Shown one piece after another: positions 51,569 through 61,916 of a stretch of 64,000 nucleotides of DNA. The stretch comes from Pseudomonas sp. LS44 (lineage in GTDB: Bacteria > Pseudomonadota > Gammaproteobacteria > Pseudomonadales > Pseudomonadaceae), in contig NZ_CP102830.1 in the NCBI RefSeq assembly GCF_024730785.1, forward strand, positions 1 through 64,000. Direction: 5' to 3'. The notes beneath the pieces were generated by a model, which saw nothing but the letters and a program-made list of their open reading frames with translations, was not told the origin of the DNA and ran no database searches. How positions within the stretch are numbered: position 1 is the first letter of the stretch; each line of letters starts with the position of its first letter. A program made the position numbers and the translations under genes.

Positions 51569-53020
51569 ATGGCGATAGCAATTATCTTGATTCTAATCGT
51601 TGTTGCGTCAGTGCTGTTCCATATATTTGCCCCCTGGCACCTAACGGAGCCAGCATCCAATTGGGGGTCAATAGATACCACGCTGTTCATTACATTGGTG
51701 CTCAGCGGAATATTCTTTATCGCTATTGTCGGATTCATGGCGGTGGCCTTGATACGGTTCCGCCACCGGAAAGGTAACAGGGCGATTTACCAGCCAGAAA
51801 GCAAAAAGCTGGAGTGGTGGTTAATCGCTATTACTTCGGTGGGCATCGCCGGTATGTTGGCGCCAGGGCTGGTTGTCTATAACGACTTTGTCCAGGTTCC
51901 AAAAACTGCTTATGAACTTGAAGTAGTTGCCCAGCAGTGGCAATGGACCTTCCGCTTTCCCGGGCAGGACGGAAAACTAGGCAAGTCGAATATAAAGTTG
52001 ATGGATGCCGTCAATGTATTCGGGCTGGACCCAAAAGATCTCGCCGGGCAGGACGATGTCCTTATAAGAAGCAACGAAGTTCGTCTTCCGCTCGATCAGC
52101 CGGTGAAAGTTTTGCTGCGCTCGAAAGATGTACTGCACAATTTTTATATTCCGCAAATACGCAGCAAGATGGATATGGTTCCAGGCATGGTTTCACACTT
52201 CTGGTTTACCCCAACTAAAACCGGAAAGTTTGAAATCATGTGTGCCGAGTTTTGTGGTATCGGCCATTACAACATGCGTGGCTATATGATCGTGGAGGAA
52301 CAGCGTGCTTTCACTCAATGGCTGAGCAGCCAGCCAACTTTCGCGCAAACCCTCGCCATAGCAGCCAAGCCCGGCCGGGACGCGGCGGTGGAAAAAGGCC
52401 GCCAATTGGCTGAAACCTACGGTTGCCGCGCCTGTCACAGCCAGGACGGCAGCACTAGCCTTGGGCCAGGCTGGAAGGGTTTGTACGGCCGCACGGAGCA
52501 GCTTGTCGATGGCAGCAAAGTGGTGGTCGACGAGGCTTACGTGAAGGAGTCGATCCTCGATCCCAAGGCCAAAATGGTCCAGGGTTATCCGCCTGTAATG
52601 GTGCCCTATACTCTCAGCCAGGATGAGCTGGACGCCTTCGTTGCCCTGATCAAATCACTGGCTCCCGGGCAGTCAGGCGATCAGCCTCCACGCGGTGAAG
52701 GCGCAGATTTGGTGGCACAGGGAGAGCAGTTGGCGCAGTCGCTCGGTTGCCTCGCCTGCCACAGTGTCGACGGCAAACAGGGCATCGGCCCTACTTGGTA
52801 CGGCGCGTACGGCAAGACGGAAGCGCTCGTCGATGGAACGGAAGTAAAGGTCGACGAGGCTTATATAAAAGATTCGGTTGTTAATCCGAATTCGGTAATC
52901 GTCAAAGGTTATTCGCCCGTCATGCCGGCTTTTGCCCTCAGCGATAACGATTTGAATGCTTTGGTCGCTTTTATCAAATCAAAGGCAAATGCGAGCAACG
53001 TTGATGCGAAGAAGGAGTAG
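51569..53020 (+). CDS. coxB: Cytochrome c oxidase subunit II with two fused cytochrome c domains
   Basis: This 483-residue subunit II carries two N-terminal helices (~1-25 and ~37-62) and a third hydrophobic segment (~84-104). The CuA cupredoxin domain has ligands H190, C225, C229, H233 and M236 in CAEFCGIGHYNM. Two cytochrome c domains follow, with heme motifs CRACH (286-290) and CLACH (394-398) and distal methionines in GYPPVM (344) and GYSPVM (452). The two heme domains are very similar, so they arose by internal duplication. It resembles CoxM of rhizobial coxMNOP-type oxidases, but with an added heme domain. Several ATA and AT-ending codons differ from the neighbours. Confidence 0.93.
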   Translation: MAIAIILILIVVASVLFHIFAPWHLTEPASNWGSIDTTLFITLVLSGIFFIAIVGFMAVALIRFRHRKGNRAIYQPESKKLEWWLIAITSVGIAGMLAPGLVVYNDFVQVPKTAYELEVVAQQWQWTFRFPGQDGKLGKSNIKLMDAVNVFGLDPKDLAGQDDVLIRSNEVRLPLDQPVKVLLRSKDVLHNFYIPQIRSKMDMVPGMVSHFWFTPTKTGKFEIMCAEFCGIGHYNMRGYMIVEEQRAFTQWLSSQPTFAQTLAIAAKPGRDAAVEKGRQLAETYGCRACHSQDGSTSLGPGWKGLYGRTEQLVDGSKVVVDEAYVKESILDPKAKMVQGYPPVMVPYTLSQDELDAFVALIKSLAPGQSGDQPPRGEGADLVAQGEQLAQSLGCLACHSVDGKQGIGPTWYGAYGKTEALVDGTEVKVDEAYIKDSVVNPNSVIVKGYSPVMPAFALSDNDLNALVAFIKSKANASNVDAKKE

Positions 53021-53081
53021 TCGGAAAAGTTACCGTAAATAGCCAGGGATGCACCGATACCTCACTCGGAGGGATGACGTG

Positions 53082-54857
53082 ATGACCTATGCGGAACAAG
53101 CTGACACCGAAGCGCTACATGAGCCTAAAAGTTTCCTGACCAAGTACATCTGGAGTCAGGATCACAAGGTCATTGCCATTCAGTACTCCTTGACGGCCCT
53201 GTTCGTGGGCGTCATCGCCGTGGTGTTGTCCGGCCTGATGCGCCTGCAGATAGGCTTCCCCGGCAGCATCGAATTCATGGACGCCGCCGCCTATTACCAA
53301 GCCATGACCATGCACGGCATGATCATGGTGATCTATCTCCTCACCGCGCTGTTCCTGGGTGGCTTCGGCAACTATCTGATTCCGTTGATGGTTGGCGCCC
53401 GCGACATGGTTTTCCCGTACGTCAACATGCTCAGCTACTGGTTCTACCTGTTGGCGGTTGTGGTGCTGCTGGCCAGTTTTTTTGTCCCGGGCGGACCCAC
53501 CGGGGCGGGCTGGACCCTTTATCCACCCCAGGCGATTACCCGCGGCACACCGGGTGCTGAATGGGGCATCGTGCTGATGCTTGTGTCGCTGGCGATCTTC
53601 ATCGTCGCCGCCACCATGGGCGGCTTGAACTACGTCACCACGGTGCTGCAGGCGCGCACCCACGGCATGACGTTGTTTCGCATGCCGCTTTCGGTATGGG
53701 GCATCTTCATGGCCTCGATCATGGCGCTGCTGGCCTTCCCGGCCTTGTTCGTCAGCGCGGTGATGATGCTGCTCGACCGGTTGCTGGGCACCAGCTTCTT
53801 CATGCCGTCGATCATTTCCATGGGCCAGCAGCTGGAGCATCAGGGCGGCAGCCCGATCCTGTTCCAGCACCTGTTCTGGTTCTTCGGCCACCCGGAGGTC
53901 TACATCGTCGCCCTGCCGGCGTTCGGCCTGGTCTCCGATCTGATCAGCACCCATGCGCGCAAGAACATCTTCGGCTATCGCATGATGGTGTGGGCCATTA
54001 TCTCGATTGGTGTGCTGAGCTTCGTGGTCTGGGCGCACCACATGTACGTGAGCGGGATGAACCCCTACTTCGGTTTCTTCTTCGCGGTCACCACGTTGGT
54101 CATCGCGGTGCCGACGGCGTTGAAGGTTTACAACTGGGTGCTGACCCTGTGGCGTGGCGACATCCATTTCACCGTGCCGATGCTGTTTGCGCTGGCCTTT
54201 ATCGTCACCTTTCTGGTTGGCGGATTGACCGGGTTGTTCCTCGGCAATGTGATCGTCGATATCCCGCTCTCGGATACCTATTTCGTCGTCGCCCACTTCC
54301 ATATGGTCATGGGCGTCGCGCCAGTGCTGGTGGTGTTCGGCGGTATCTACCATTGGTTCCCGAAAATCACCGGGCGCATGTTGAACGACACCCTGGGCAA
54401 GCTGCATTTCTGGATCACCTTCCTTGGCACTTACGCCATCTTCTTCCCGATGCACTACCTGGGCTTTCTCGGCATGCCCCGGCGCTACTACGCCTATGAG
54501 GGTTACGAGTTCATCCCGCAATCGGCGCAGGACTTGAATGCCTTCATCTCGGTGGTCGCATTGTGCGTCGGGGTTTCGCAACTGCTGTTCTTGTTCAATC
54601 TGGCCTGGAGCACGTTCAGGGGCCGGCCTGCCGGCAGCAATCCATGGGGTGGCGCGAGCCTGGAATGGCAAACGCCCGACACGCCACCGATACACGGCAA
54701 CTGGAGAGCGAAACTGCCGGTTGTGCATCGCTGGGCCTACGACTACAGCGTGCCGGGAATCGAACAGGATTTCGTTCCGCAAACGGTCTCCGCCGAAGAG
54801 CTTGAGCAGATGCGGCAGCGCCACGCCGAAGCGCGGATAACGGACGAAAAACCATGA
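53082..54857 (+). CDS. ctaD: Cytochrome c oxidase subunit I (first cluster)
   Basis: This 591-residue heme-copper oxidase catalytic subunit has about twelve helices. It has WFFGHPEVYI (CuB histidine and the A-type glutamate), VWAHHMYVSGM (CuB histidine pair) and YFVVAHFHMVMG (heme histidines). The D-channel region reads GARDMVFPYVNMLSYW, keeping the aspartate and the first asparagine of the MNN motif but not the second. The start at 53082 is set by GGAGGG; an ATG at 53049 adds a poorly conserved leader. It overlaps the next gene by four bases. Confidence 0.94.
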   Translation: MTYAEQADTEALHEPKSFLTKYIWSQDHKVIAIQYSLTALFVGVIAVVLSGLMRLQIGFPGSIEFMDAAAYYQAMTMHGMIMVIYLLTALFLGGFGNYLIPLMVGARDMVFPYVNMLSYWFYLLAVVVLLASFFVPGGPTGAGWTLYPPQAITRGTPGAEWGIVLMLVSLAIFIVAATMGGLNYVTTVLQARTHGMTLFRMPLSVWGIFMASIMALLAFPALFVSAVMMLLDRLLGTSFFMPSIISMGQQLEHQGGSPILFQHLFWFFGHPEVYIVALPAFGLVSDLISTHARKNIFGYRMMVWAIISIGVLSFVVWAHHMYVSGMNPYFGFFFAVTTLVIAVPTALKVYNWVLTLWRGDIHFTVPMLFALAFIVTFLVGGLTGLFLGNVIVDIPLSDTYFVVAHFHMVMGVAPVLVVFGGIYHWFPKITGRMLNDTLGKLHFWITFLGTYAIFFPMHYLGFLGMPRRYYAYEGYEFIPQSAQDLNAFISVVALCVGVSQLLFLFNLAWSTFRGRPAGSNPWGGASLEWQTPDTPPIHGNWRAKLPVVHRWAYDYSVPGIEQDFVPQTVSAEELEQMRQRHAEARITDEKP

Positions 54858-55546
54858 ACGGGCCGTTATTGAGAGACATCGGCAGCGGTGAACCGGGCGG
54901 CAGTTGGGGATCTGGTCCGGAAGGCGTGCAGATCCCCCATGGCATCGATAGAGGCCAGACCGCGAAAGTGGGCCTGCGTCTGTTTCTAGCCGTGGTGACT
55001 TCGCTGTTTTTCCTCTTCCTGATCGCCTTCATCGCGCGCTCGCAAATGACTGACTGGCAGCCTCTGAGCGAGCCCTTGGCGCCGTTAGCCAATCCCTGGC
55101 AGCTCTGGCTGAACTCGGCAATGCTGCTGTTCAGCAGCATTGCTCTGCAATGGTCGCGTGTGGCGGCTCGCAAAGGTCAACAGTCTGGCGCTGTCATTGG
55201 CTTCGTCATGGGCGGCGTATTCGCCGTGGCCTTTCTGGTGGGACAACTCTGGGTTTGGCAGCAGTTCGTTGTCTGGGGCTATTTCCTAGCCGGTAATCCG
55301 GCCAATAGCTTCTTCTATCTGCTGACCGGCCTGCACGGTCTGCACCTGTTGGGTGGCCTTGTTGCCTGGAGCCGGACCGTCACGAAATTCCTGCGCCATG
55401 TGCCGCTGGCGCAACTCAGCGCCAGCGTCGAACTCTGTGCCATCTACTGGCATTACTTGCTGGGGCTTTGGCTGGTGCTATTCGCCTTGCTGACCAGCAC
55501 TCCGGAAACCTATGCAGCCATCGCCGCGTTCTGCGGCCTGAGGTGA
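54854..55546 (+). CDS. Heme-copper oxidase subunit III-like protein (first of two)
   Basis: This 230-residue membrane protein has about five helices, including the subunit III segment SFFYLLTGLHGLHLLGGLVA and an ending ELCAIYWHYLLGLWLVLFAL. It overlaps the ctaD stop by four bases. It is divergent from the next gene, so the operon has two subunit III-type proteins, as coxO and coxP do in rhizobial coxMNOP operons. Confidence 0.87.
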   Translation: MNGPLLRDIGSGEPGGSWGSGPEGVQIPHGIDRGQTAKVGLRLFLAVVTSLFFLFLIAFIARSQMTDWQPLSEPLAPLANPWQLWLNSAMLLFSSIALQWSRVAARKGQQSGAVIGFVMGGVFAVAFLVGQLWVWQQFVVWGYFLAGNPANSFFYLLTGLHGLHLLGGLVAWSRTVTKFLRHVPLAQLSASVELCAIYWHYLLGLWLVLFALLTSTPETYAAIAAFCGLR

Positions 55547-55550
55547 CGCC

Positions 55551-56267
55551 ATGGCATCGCATCCTGCGCCAGGAGAGTCCGGTTCGGCCTACACAGCAAG
55601 CGCCCCCGCCACGCTGGCGCCGGGGTGGCAGGGCATCGCCAGCGACTGGGCCTCGGACGAGGACGCGTTCAAGCGGGTCTCCTGGGGCAAGGCGATGATG
55701 TGGATTTTCCTGCTCAGCGATACCTTCATCTTCACCTGCTTCCTGACCGGCTACATGTCGGTGCGCATGGCCACCACAGTGCCTTGGCCGAATCCCAGCG
55801 AAGTGTTCGCCTTGACCATCGCTGGCCACGAAATCCCCTTGATCCTGATCGCCATCATGACCTTCGTGCTGATCAGCAGCAGCGGCACCATGGCCATGGC
55901 GGTCAATTTCGCTTATCGCCGCGACCGCGCCAAAACCACTGCGCTGATGCTGACGACTGCAGCCTTCGGCGCGGCCTTCGTCGGCATGCAGGCATTCGAA
56001 TGGACCAAGCTCATTTCCGAAGGCGTGCGGCCCTGGGGCAACCCGATGGGGGCGGAGCAGTTTGGTGCGAGCTTCTTCATGATCACCGGCTTCCACGGCT
56101 TGCACGTGTCAATCGGCGTCATCTATCTCTGCGTCGTGGCGTTCAAGGTATTGCGCGGGGATTACGAGCGTTCCGGGAATTATCAGATCGTCGAAATAGC
56201 CGGGCTTTACTGGCACTTCGTGGACCTGGTGTGGGTGTTTATTTTTGCTTTCTTCTACTTGTGGTAG
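55551..56267 (+). CDS. Cytochrome c oxidase subunit III (second of two)
   Basis: This 238-residue subunit III has the classic segments FFMITGFHGLHVSIGVIYL and EIAGLYWHFVDLVWVFIF, with a glutamate and histidine that line the proton path in the family. It follows the previous gene by four bases. The N-terminus is hydrophilic and probably cytoplasmic. Confidence 0.9.
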   Translation: MASHPAPGESGSAYTASAPATLAPGWQGIASDWASDEDAFKRVSWGKAMMWIFLLSDTFIFTCFLTGYMSVRMATTVPWPNPSEVFALTIAGHEIPLILIAIMTFVLISSSGTMAMAVNFAYRRDRAKTTALMLTTAAFGAAFVGMQAFEWTKLISEGVRPWGNPMGAEQFGASFFMITGFHGLHVSIGVIYLCVVAFKVLRGDYERSGNYQIVEIAGLYWHFVDLVWVFIFAFFYLW

Positions 56268-56280
56268 AGCAGGAGCACTG

Positions 56281-56601
56281 ATGATGGCGCACGCTCAGGG
56301 TCAGCAACATCCGATCAGTTTGTATCTCAAGATCTGGGGGCTGTTATTCGTCCTCAGCACCCTGTCGTATCTGGTCGATTACTTTCACTTCCAAAGTTAT
56401 CTCAGATGGTCGCTGATTATCATTTTCATGTTGTTGAAGGCGGGTCTAATTGTCTCCATCTTCATGCACATGGCCTGGGAGCGGTTGGCCATGGTCTACG
56501 CCATACTGGTGCCGCCCTTGTGTTTGCTGGTGCTGGTCGGACTTATGGCCGCCGAGGCGGACTACATATTCCTGAGTCGGGAAGTTTTCTTCGGGCGATG
56601 A
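56281..56601 (+). CDS. Cytochrome c oxidase subunit IV family protein
   Basis: This 106-residue protein with three hydrophobic helices has the conserved IFMLLKAGLIVSIFMHMAWE segment of the caa3-type CoxD/subunit IV family (PF03626). AGGAG precedes the ATG at 56281; the adjacent ATG at 56284 is also possible. It ends the first oxidase operon. Confidence 0.88.
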   Translation: MMAHAQGQQHPISLYLKIWGLLFVLSTLSYLVDYFHFQSYLRWSLIIIFMLLKAGLIVSIFMHMAWERLAMVYAILVPPLCLLVLVGLMAAEADYIFLSREVFFGR

Positions 56602-56605
56602 CCGA

Positions 56606-56630
56606 CTGATGGAGCGGGCAGCTCCATCAG
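56606..56630. terminator. Stem-loop between the first oxidase cluster and the convergent gene
   Basis: A perfect 10-bp stem (CTGATGGAGC, loop GGGCA, GCTCCATCAG) lies five bases after the subunit IV gene. It has no T run, so it may rely on Rho or act as a transcript end-stabiliser. Confidence 0.6.
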
Positions 56631-56646
56631 AGGCGGAGTTGTGCGG

Positions 56647-57201
56647 CTATATCGTTCGCTTGAACTGATGCCAGCCATGCAGCCAGGACACTATCCAATG
56701 CGGAGCAGCCGCGCCCGTGCCGGCTAGTTTCAACTGTGGATGATGTTGAATGACCTGATCCAGCACCGGTTCCTGGCCCGGTTCGACATCCACGAAGAGA
56801 ACATGCTCGCCTTCCTTGACCTGCTCTTTGAGGTTACGGAAATGGGCATTCGGCACCTGAATCCCGAAAAAACCACCTTCCCAGATGCAAAAGCCCATTA
56901 CGACAACGGCGAGGAAAATGAACGGCATCCAGCCCACGGCGGATTCAGTCCAGCCCATTAAATAAGCGCCGCCAAGGATCAGCGCTGCCAGTGGCACACC
57001 TATCGCCGCACCAATCTCACCCGAGTGGACAACATCCTGTTTCATCAAAGAGTTCACGTCGTGCAGATGGTGCTGTTCTACATCGGCATCCTTTTCGCTA
57101 AGCACATGGATCTGCTCGGTATTGATACCGTTGGCTTCCAATTCATTTTCAACGGTTTCAAGATCGTCGAGATTGTCACTGATGTAATAGTGTCGGTTCA
57201 T
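56647..57201 (-). CDS. Uncharacterised protein with two membrane helices
   Basis: This 184-residue protein begins MNRHYYISDNLDDLETVENE. An N-terminal soluble alpha/beta domain (residues ~1-65) resembles ferredoxin-like 'general stress' N-domains. It is followed by two hydrophobic segments (AAIGVPLAALILGGAYLMG and GWMPFIFLAVVVMGFCIW) and a soluble tail with LKEQVKEGEHVLFVDVEPGQ. No function is recognised. It lies between the oxidase cluster and the beta-carbonic anhydrase gene. The start at 57201 follows a GGGAGG-type site. Confidence 0.82.
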   Translation of the reverse strand: MNRHYYISDNLDDLETVENELEANGINTEQIHVLSEKDADVEQHHLHDVNSLMKQDVVHSGEIGAAIGVPLAALILGGAYLMGWTESAVGWMPFIFLAVVVMGFCIWEGGFFGIQVPNAHFRNLKEQVKEGEHVLFVDVEPGQEPVLDQVIQHHPQLKLAGTGAAAPHWIVSWLHGWHQFKRTI

Positions 57202-57421
57202 GCCGCACCTCCCGCCTCGTGTTTGCTGTAGCCCCCTCTCCTGCTCCTGTTGAGAGCGGCGCACACTGCTTGCTACCGGCAGGAAGTATAGCATTCAGAT
57301 TTTCGCGACTAGCATGTGTTGCTTGCGCGGTCAATACCTGGGCCGGCAGTCAGTAGCCTGGACCCGGATCGGCGCCGGTCCGGTAAGCTAGTCACTGAAT
57401 CGTTTGTCTGAGGTCGCCCGC

Positions 57422-58138
57422 ATGAGTCATCAGCCCGTGAATTCCGATCCGCAAGGCGGAGAAAGTGCCGAAGAGGCGCTGCGCACCATCGTCGAGGGCT
57501 TTCAGCGCTTTCGCCAGGAGGTGTTTCCGCAGCAGCAGGCGCTGTTCAAGAAACTCGCCCATGAGCAGACGCCGCGCGCGATGTTCATCACCTGCGCCGA
57601 CTCGCGCATCTCCCCTGAGTTGATCACCCAAAGTGCGCCGGGCGATCTGTTTGTCACCCGTAACGTCGGCAATGTGGTGCCACCCTATGGGCAGATGAAC
57701 GGCGGCGTTTCCACCGCCATCGAGTTCGCCGTGATGGCCTTGGGTGTGCACCACATCATCATCTGCGGCCATTCCGATTGCGGCGCGATGAAGGCAGTGC
57801 TCGATCCGCACACGCTGGAACGCATGCCGACCGTGAAGGCCTGGCTGCGGCATGCCGAGGTGGCGAAAACCGTGGTGGCGGAAAACTGCGGCTGCAGCGA
57901 TCGGGACACCTACGAGTTGCTCACCGAGGAAAACGTCGTCGCCCAGCTCGACCACCTGCGTACTCACCCCTCGGTGGCAGCGCGCCTGGCCAGCGGGCAA
58001 CTGTTCATCCATGGCTGGGTGTACGACATCGAAAGCGGCGAAATCAAAGCCTACGATGCCGCACAAGGCTGCTTCCGGGTGATCGGCGACGGCCCGCTGC
58101 CAATGGCGACGCCGCGGGCGCGTTATCTGCCGGACTGA
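57422..58138 (+). CDS. Beta-carbonic anhydrase
   Basis: This 238-residue enzyme interconverts CO2 and bicarbonate. The zinc and active-site motifs CADSRI and HSDCGAM (Cys, Asp, Arg, His, Cys) are intact, as is the RNVGNVVPPYG block. The ATG at 57422 has GAGG eight bases upstream. It corresponds to PA0102. It is convergent with the next gene (stops abut) and sits between two oxidase clusters. Confidence 0.93.
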   Translation: MSHQPVNSDPQGGESAEEALRTIVEGFQRFRQEVFPQQQALFKKLAHEQTPRAMFITCADSRISPELITQSAPGDLFVTRNVGNVVPPYGQMNGGVSTAIEFAVMALGVHHIIICGHSDCGAMKAVLDPHTLERMPTVKAWLRHAEVAKTVVAENCGCSDRDTYELLTEENVVAQLDHLRTHPSVAARLASGQLFIHGWVYDIESGEIKAYDAAQGCFRVIGDGPLPMATPRARYLPD

Positions 58139-58792
58139 TCAGCTGGCACGCTGTTTCTCTAGCTGTAATTCCACCCCAAGCTGGCTCGACAGGCAGGGCC
58201 AGCGTTTCCAGGCGGCCTCGGTCTCTGGGCTGCTGAGTTGCTCGCGGTAAACCTGTACCGATTCCTGGCTGAAGGTGTTCTCATCGAGCATGCCATCCAC
58301 CGCGTGGTGCACCGCCTCGTCGAGTTGGTTGGCAAATGCCTCGCCGATCAGCTGGTGGGCGATCAGGTTGGCCACCGTGGTATCCAGCGGGATCAGCGGT
58401 TGGCCTAGGTGGGTGATGTAGCGGTCATTGACCTCTTCGACCACGCGATGCGCCAGATACGCCTCATCGAGCAACCCGCTCAACCCGTCATGGCCGGCCA
58501 CTAGCGCCGGCGGCTGCAGAAAGAACTGTTCGGCCACTTTGAGCACCGGTTTGATCTGCGCTTCGACACCCGCCTCGCGGGCCACCTGATTGGCGGCATC
58601 CAACACGTCCGGCACTTGTTCGATATAGGCGATGACGAAGCGCGTTAGCGCGCCGAGCGCATCCTGCGTGGGTAGTTGAATCGACGGATGCAGATGCGGC
58701 AGTTGGGCCTGCAGCTGACGATGAAGCTGGTGACTGCCGGTTTCATGCTGTTGGGCTTGCTGAATCTGCGCACGCAGAGCGGAGGTATTCAT
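58139..58792 (-). CDS. Uncharacterised soluble protein
   Basis: This 217-residue protein has no signal or membrane helix. It starts MNTSALRAQIQQAQQHETGS and is mostly helical, with a hydrophobic segment VLKVAEQFFLQPPALV and LIAHQLIGEAFANQLDEAVH. I do not recognise a family. It corresponds in position to the PA0101 region. Its stop abuts that of the carbonic anhydrase gene. Confidence 0.8.
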   Translation of the reverse strand: MNTSALRAQIQQAQQHETGSHQLHRQLQAQLPHLHPSIQLPTQDALGALTRFVIAYIEQVPDVLDAANQVAREAGVEAQIKPVLKVAEQFFLQPPALVAGHDGLSGLLDEAYLAHRVVEEVNDRYITHLGQPLIPLDTTVANLIAHQLIGEAFANQLDEAVHHAVDGMLDENTFSQESVQVYREQLSSPETEAAWKRWPCLSSQLGVELQLEKQRAS

Positions 58793-59166
58793 GACGGCTC
58801 CTGAACTAGGACATGAGAGTGCAACGCAGGAAAACACCTTAGCTGGCTACAGCAGGCGGCTCAGACGTGATTGTCATAATTATTTATTGTTTATGCGGCC
58901 GCGATATATCACCCGTTAGAGTGTTTGCCCGCAAAAAAGGCACCGTGGCGTTTAGGACAAGGCTTCGGGGCCTTCGGCCATTTTATGTTTGACGTTGCGA
59001 GGCGAAAGCCGCTGGCTATACTCGAAATCGAAAGGCGTTACCTGATGACACCCGACTGCGCACCTGAGTGTTGAGAGTTCGGCCGTTAATTCAGTAGTAC
59101 AGACAGCCGCTCCCTTAACCGCAGGCACAGCCGGCGGGATAACAAGAACGATAAGGGGAACCCGCA
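58793..59166. other. 374-bp gene-free stretch before the aa3 oxidase operon
   Basis: It begins with an AT-rich segment (58866-58915) upstream of the minus-strand gene and ends in the leader of coxB. A possible sigma-70 promoter lies at 58995-59022. No regulator site could be named. Confidence 0.6.
58995..59022 (+). promoter_or_regulatory. Possible promoter of the aa3 oxidase operon
   Basis: TTGCGA (4 of 6 matches) and TATACT (5 of 6) are separated by 16 bp, about 145 bp before the coxB ATG. The leader is long, so other promoters are possible. Confidence 0.4.
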
Positions 59167-60294
59167 ATGATGCGACATCCACGAGTCTGGGTGGGACTCC
59201 TGTTGTGGTCGATATTCTCTCAGGCGCAGGCTGCCTGGACAGTGAATATGGCGCCGGGGGCAACGGCTGTTAGCCACGCAGTATTCGATTTGCACATGAC
59301 CATTTTCTGGATCTGCGCCGTGATTGGCGTGATCGTCTTTGGTGCCATGTTCTGGTCGATGATCGTCCACCGCCGCTCGACCGGTCAGCAGGCCGCGCAC
59401 TTCCATGAAAGCACCACGGTAGAGATTCTCTGGACCGTCGTGCCGTTTGTGATCCTTCTGGTGATGGCCATTCCGGCTACCAAGACGCTGATCGACATCT
59501 ACGACAGCAGCGAGTCGGATGTGGATATCCAGGTCACCGGATACCAGTGGAAGTGGCACTACAAATATCTGGGCCAAGACGTCGAGTTCTTCAGCAACCT
59601 GACCACGCCCGCCGAGCAGATCCACAACCAAGCGCCTAAAGATGAGCACTATCTGCTCGAGGTCGATCAGCCCTTAGTGCTGCCGGTCGGCGCCAAAGTG
59701 CGCTTTCTGATTACCTCCGCCGATGTCATCCACTCCTGGTGGGTGCCGGCGTTGGCGGTCAAGCGCGATGCCATTCCCGGCTTCGTCAACGAAGCCTGGT
59801 CACGTATCGAGCAGCCGGGCATCTATCGCGGCCAATGCGCCGAGTTGTGCGGCAAGGATCACGGCTTCATGCCGGTGGTGGTCGAGGTCAAATCCAAGGC
59901 GGATTACGACACCTGGCTGGCCGAGCGCAAGGCCGAGGCTATCAAGCTCAAGGAGCTGACCAGCAAGGAGTGGACGCTGGAAGAGCTGACTGCGCGTGGC
60001 GACAAGATCTACCACACCACCTGCGCCGCCTGTCACCAGGCCGAAGGCCAGGGCCTGCCGCCGATGTTCCCGGCGATCAAGGGCTCGAAGATCGCCACCG
60101 GACCGAAAGAGGATCACCTCAATCTCGTCTTCCATGGCAAGCCTGGCACGGCCATGGCTGCGTTCGGCAAGCAACTGTCGGAAGTCGATATCGCTGCCGT
60201 CATCACCTATCAACGTAACGCCTGGGGCAACAACAAGGGCGACATGGTAACGCCAAAAGACGTGCTGGCCCTGAAGCAGGCTGAGGAGCAATGA
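59167..60294 (+). CDS. coxB: Cytochrome c oxidase subunit II with one cytochrome c domain (aa3 cluster)
   Basis: This 375-residue subunit II has a signal peptide (MMRHPRVWVGLLLWSIFSQA), two helices (~43-65 and ~87-105), and a CuA domain with ligands H189, C224, C228, H232 and M235 in CAELCGKDHGFM. One cytochrome c domain carries the heme motif CAACH (286-290). This is the usual Pseudomonas aa3 subunit II (PA0105). The start lies after AAGGGGAA. Confidence 0.95.
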   Translation: MMRHPRVWVGLLLWSIFSQAQAAWTVNMAPGATAVSHAVFDLHMTIFWICAVIGVIVFGAMFWSMIVHRRSTGQQAAHFHESTTVEILWTVVPFVILLVMAIPATKTLIDIYDSSESDVDIQVTGYQWKWHYKYLGQDVEFFSNLTTPAEQIHNQAPKDEHYLLEVDQPLVLPVGAKVRFLITSADVIHSWWVPALAVKRDAIPGFVNEAWSRIEQPGIYRGQCAELCGKDHGFMPVVVEVKSKADYDTWLAERKAEAIKLKELTSKEWTLEELTARGDKIYHTTCAACHQAEGQGLPPMFPAIKGSKIATGPKEDHLNLVFHGKPGTAMAAFGKQLSEVDIAAVITYQRNAWGNNKGDMVTPKDVLALKQAEEQ

Positions 60295-60296
60295 CC

Positions 60297-61912
<1,616 letters not shown>

Positions 61913-61916
<4 letters not shown>

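Noticed and set aside
53115..54824. A 569-codon minus-strand frame opposite ctaD
   Set aside because: Its histidine- and glutamine-rich translation is an antisense artefact. ctaD has all heme ligands on the plus strand.
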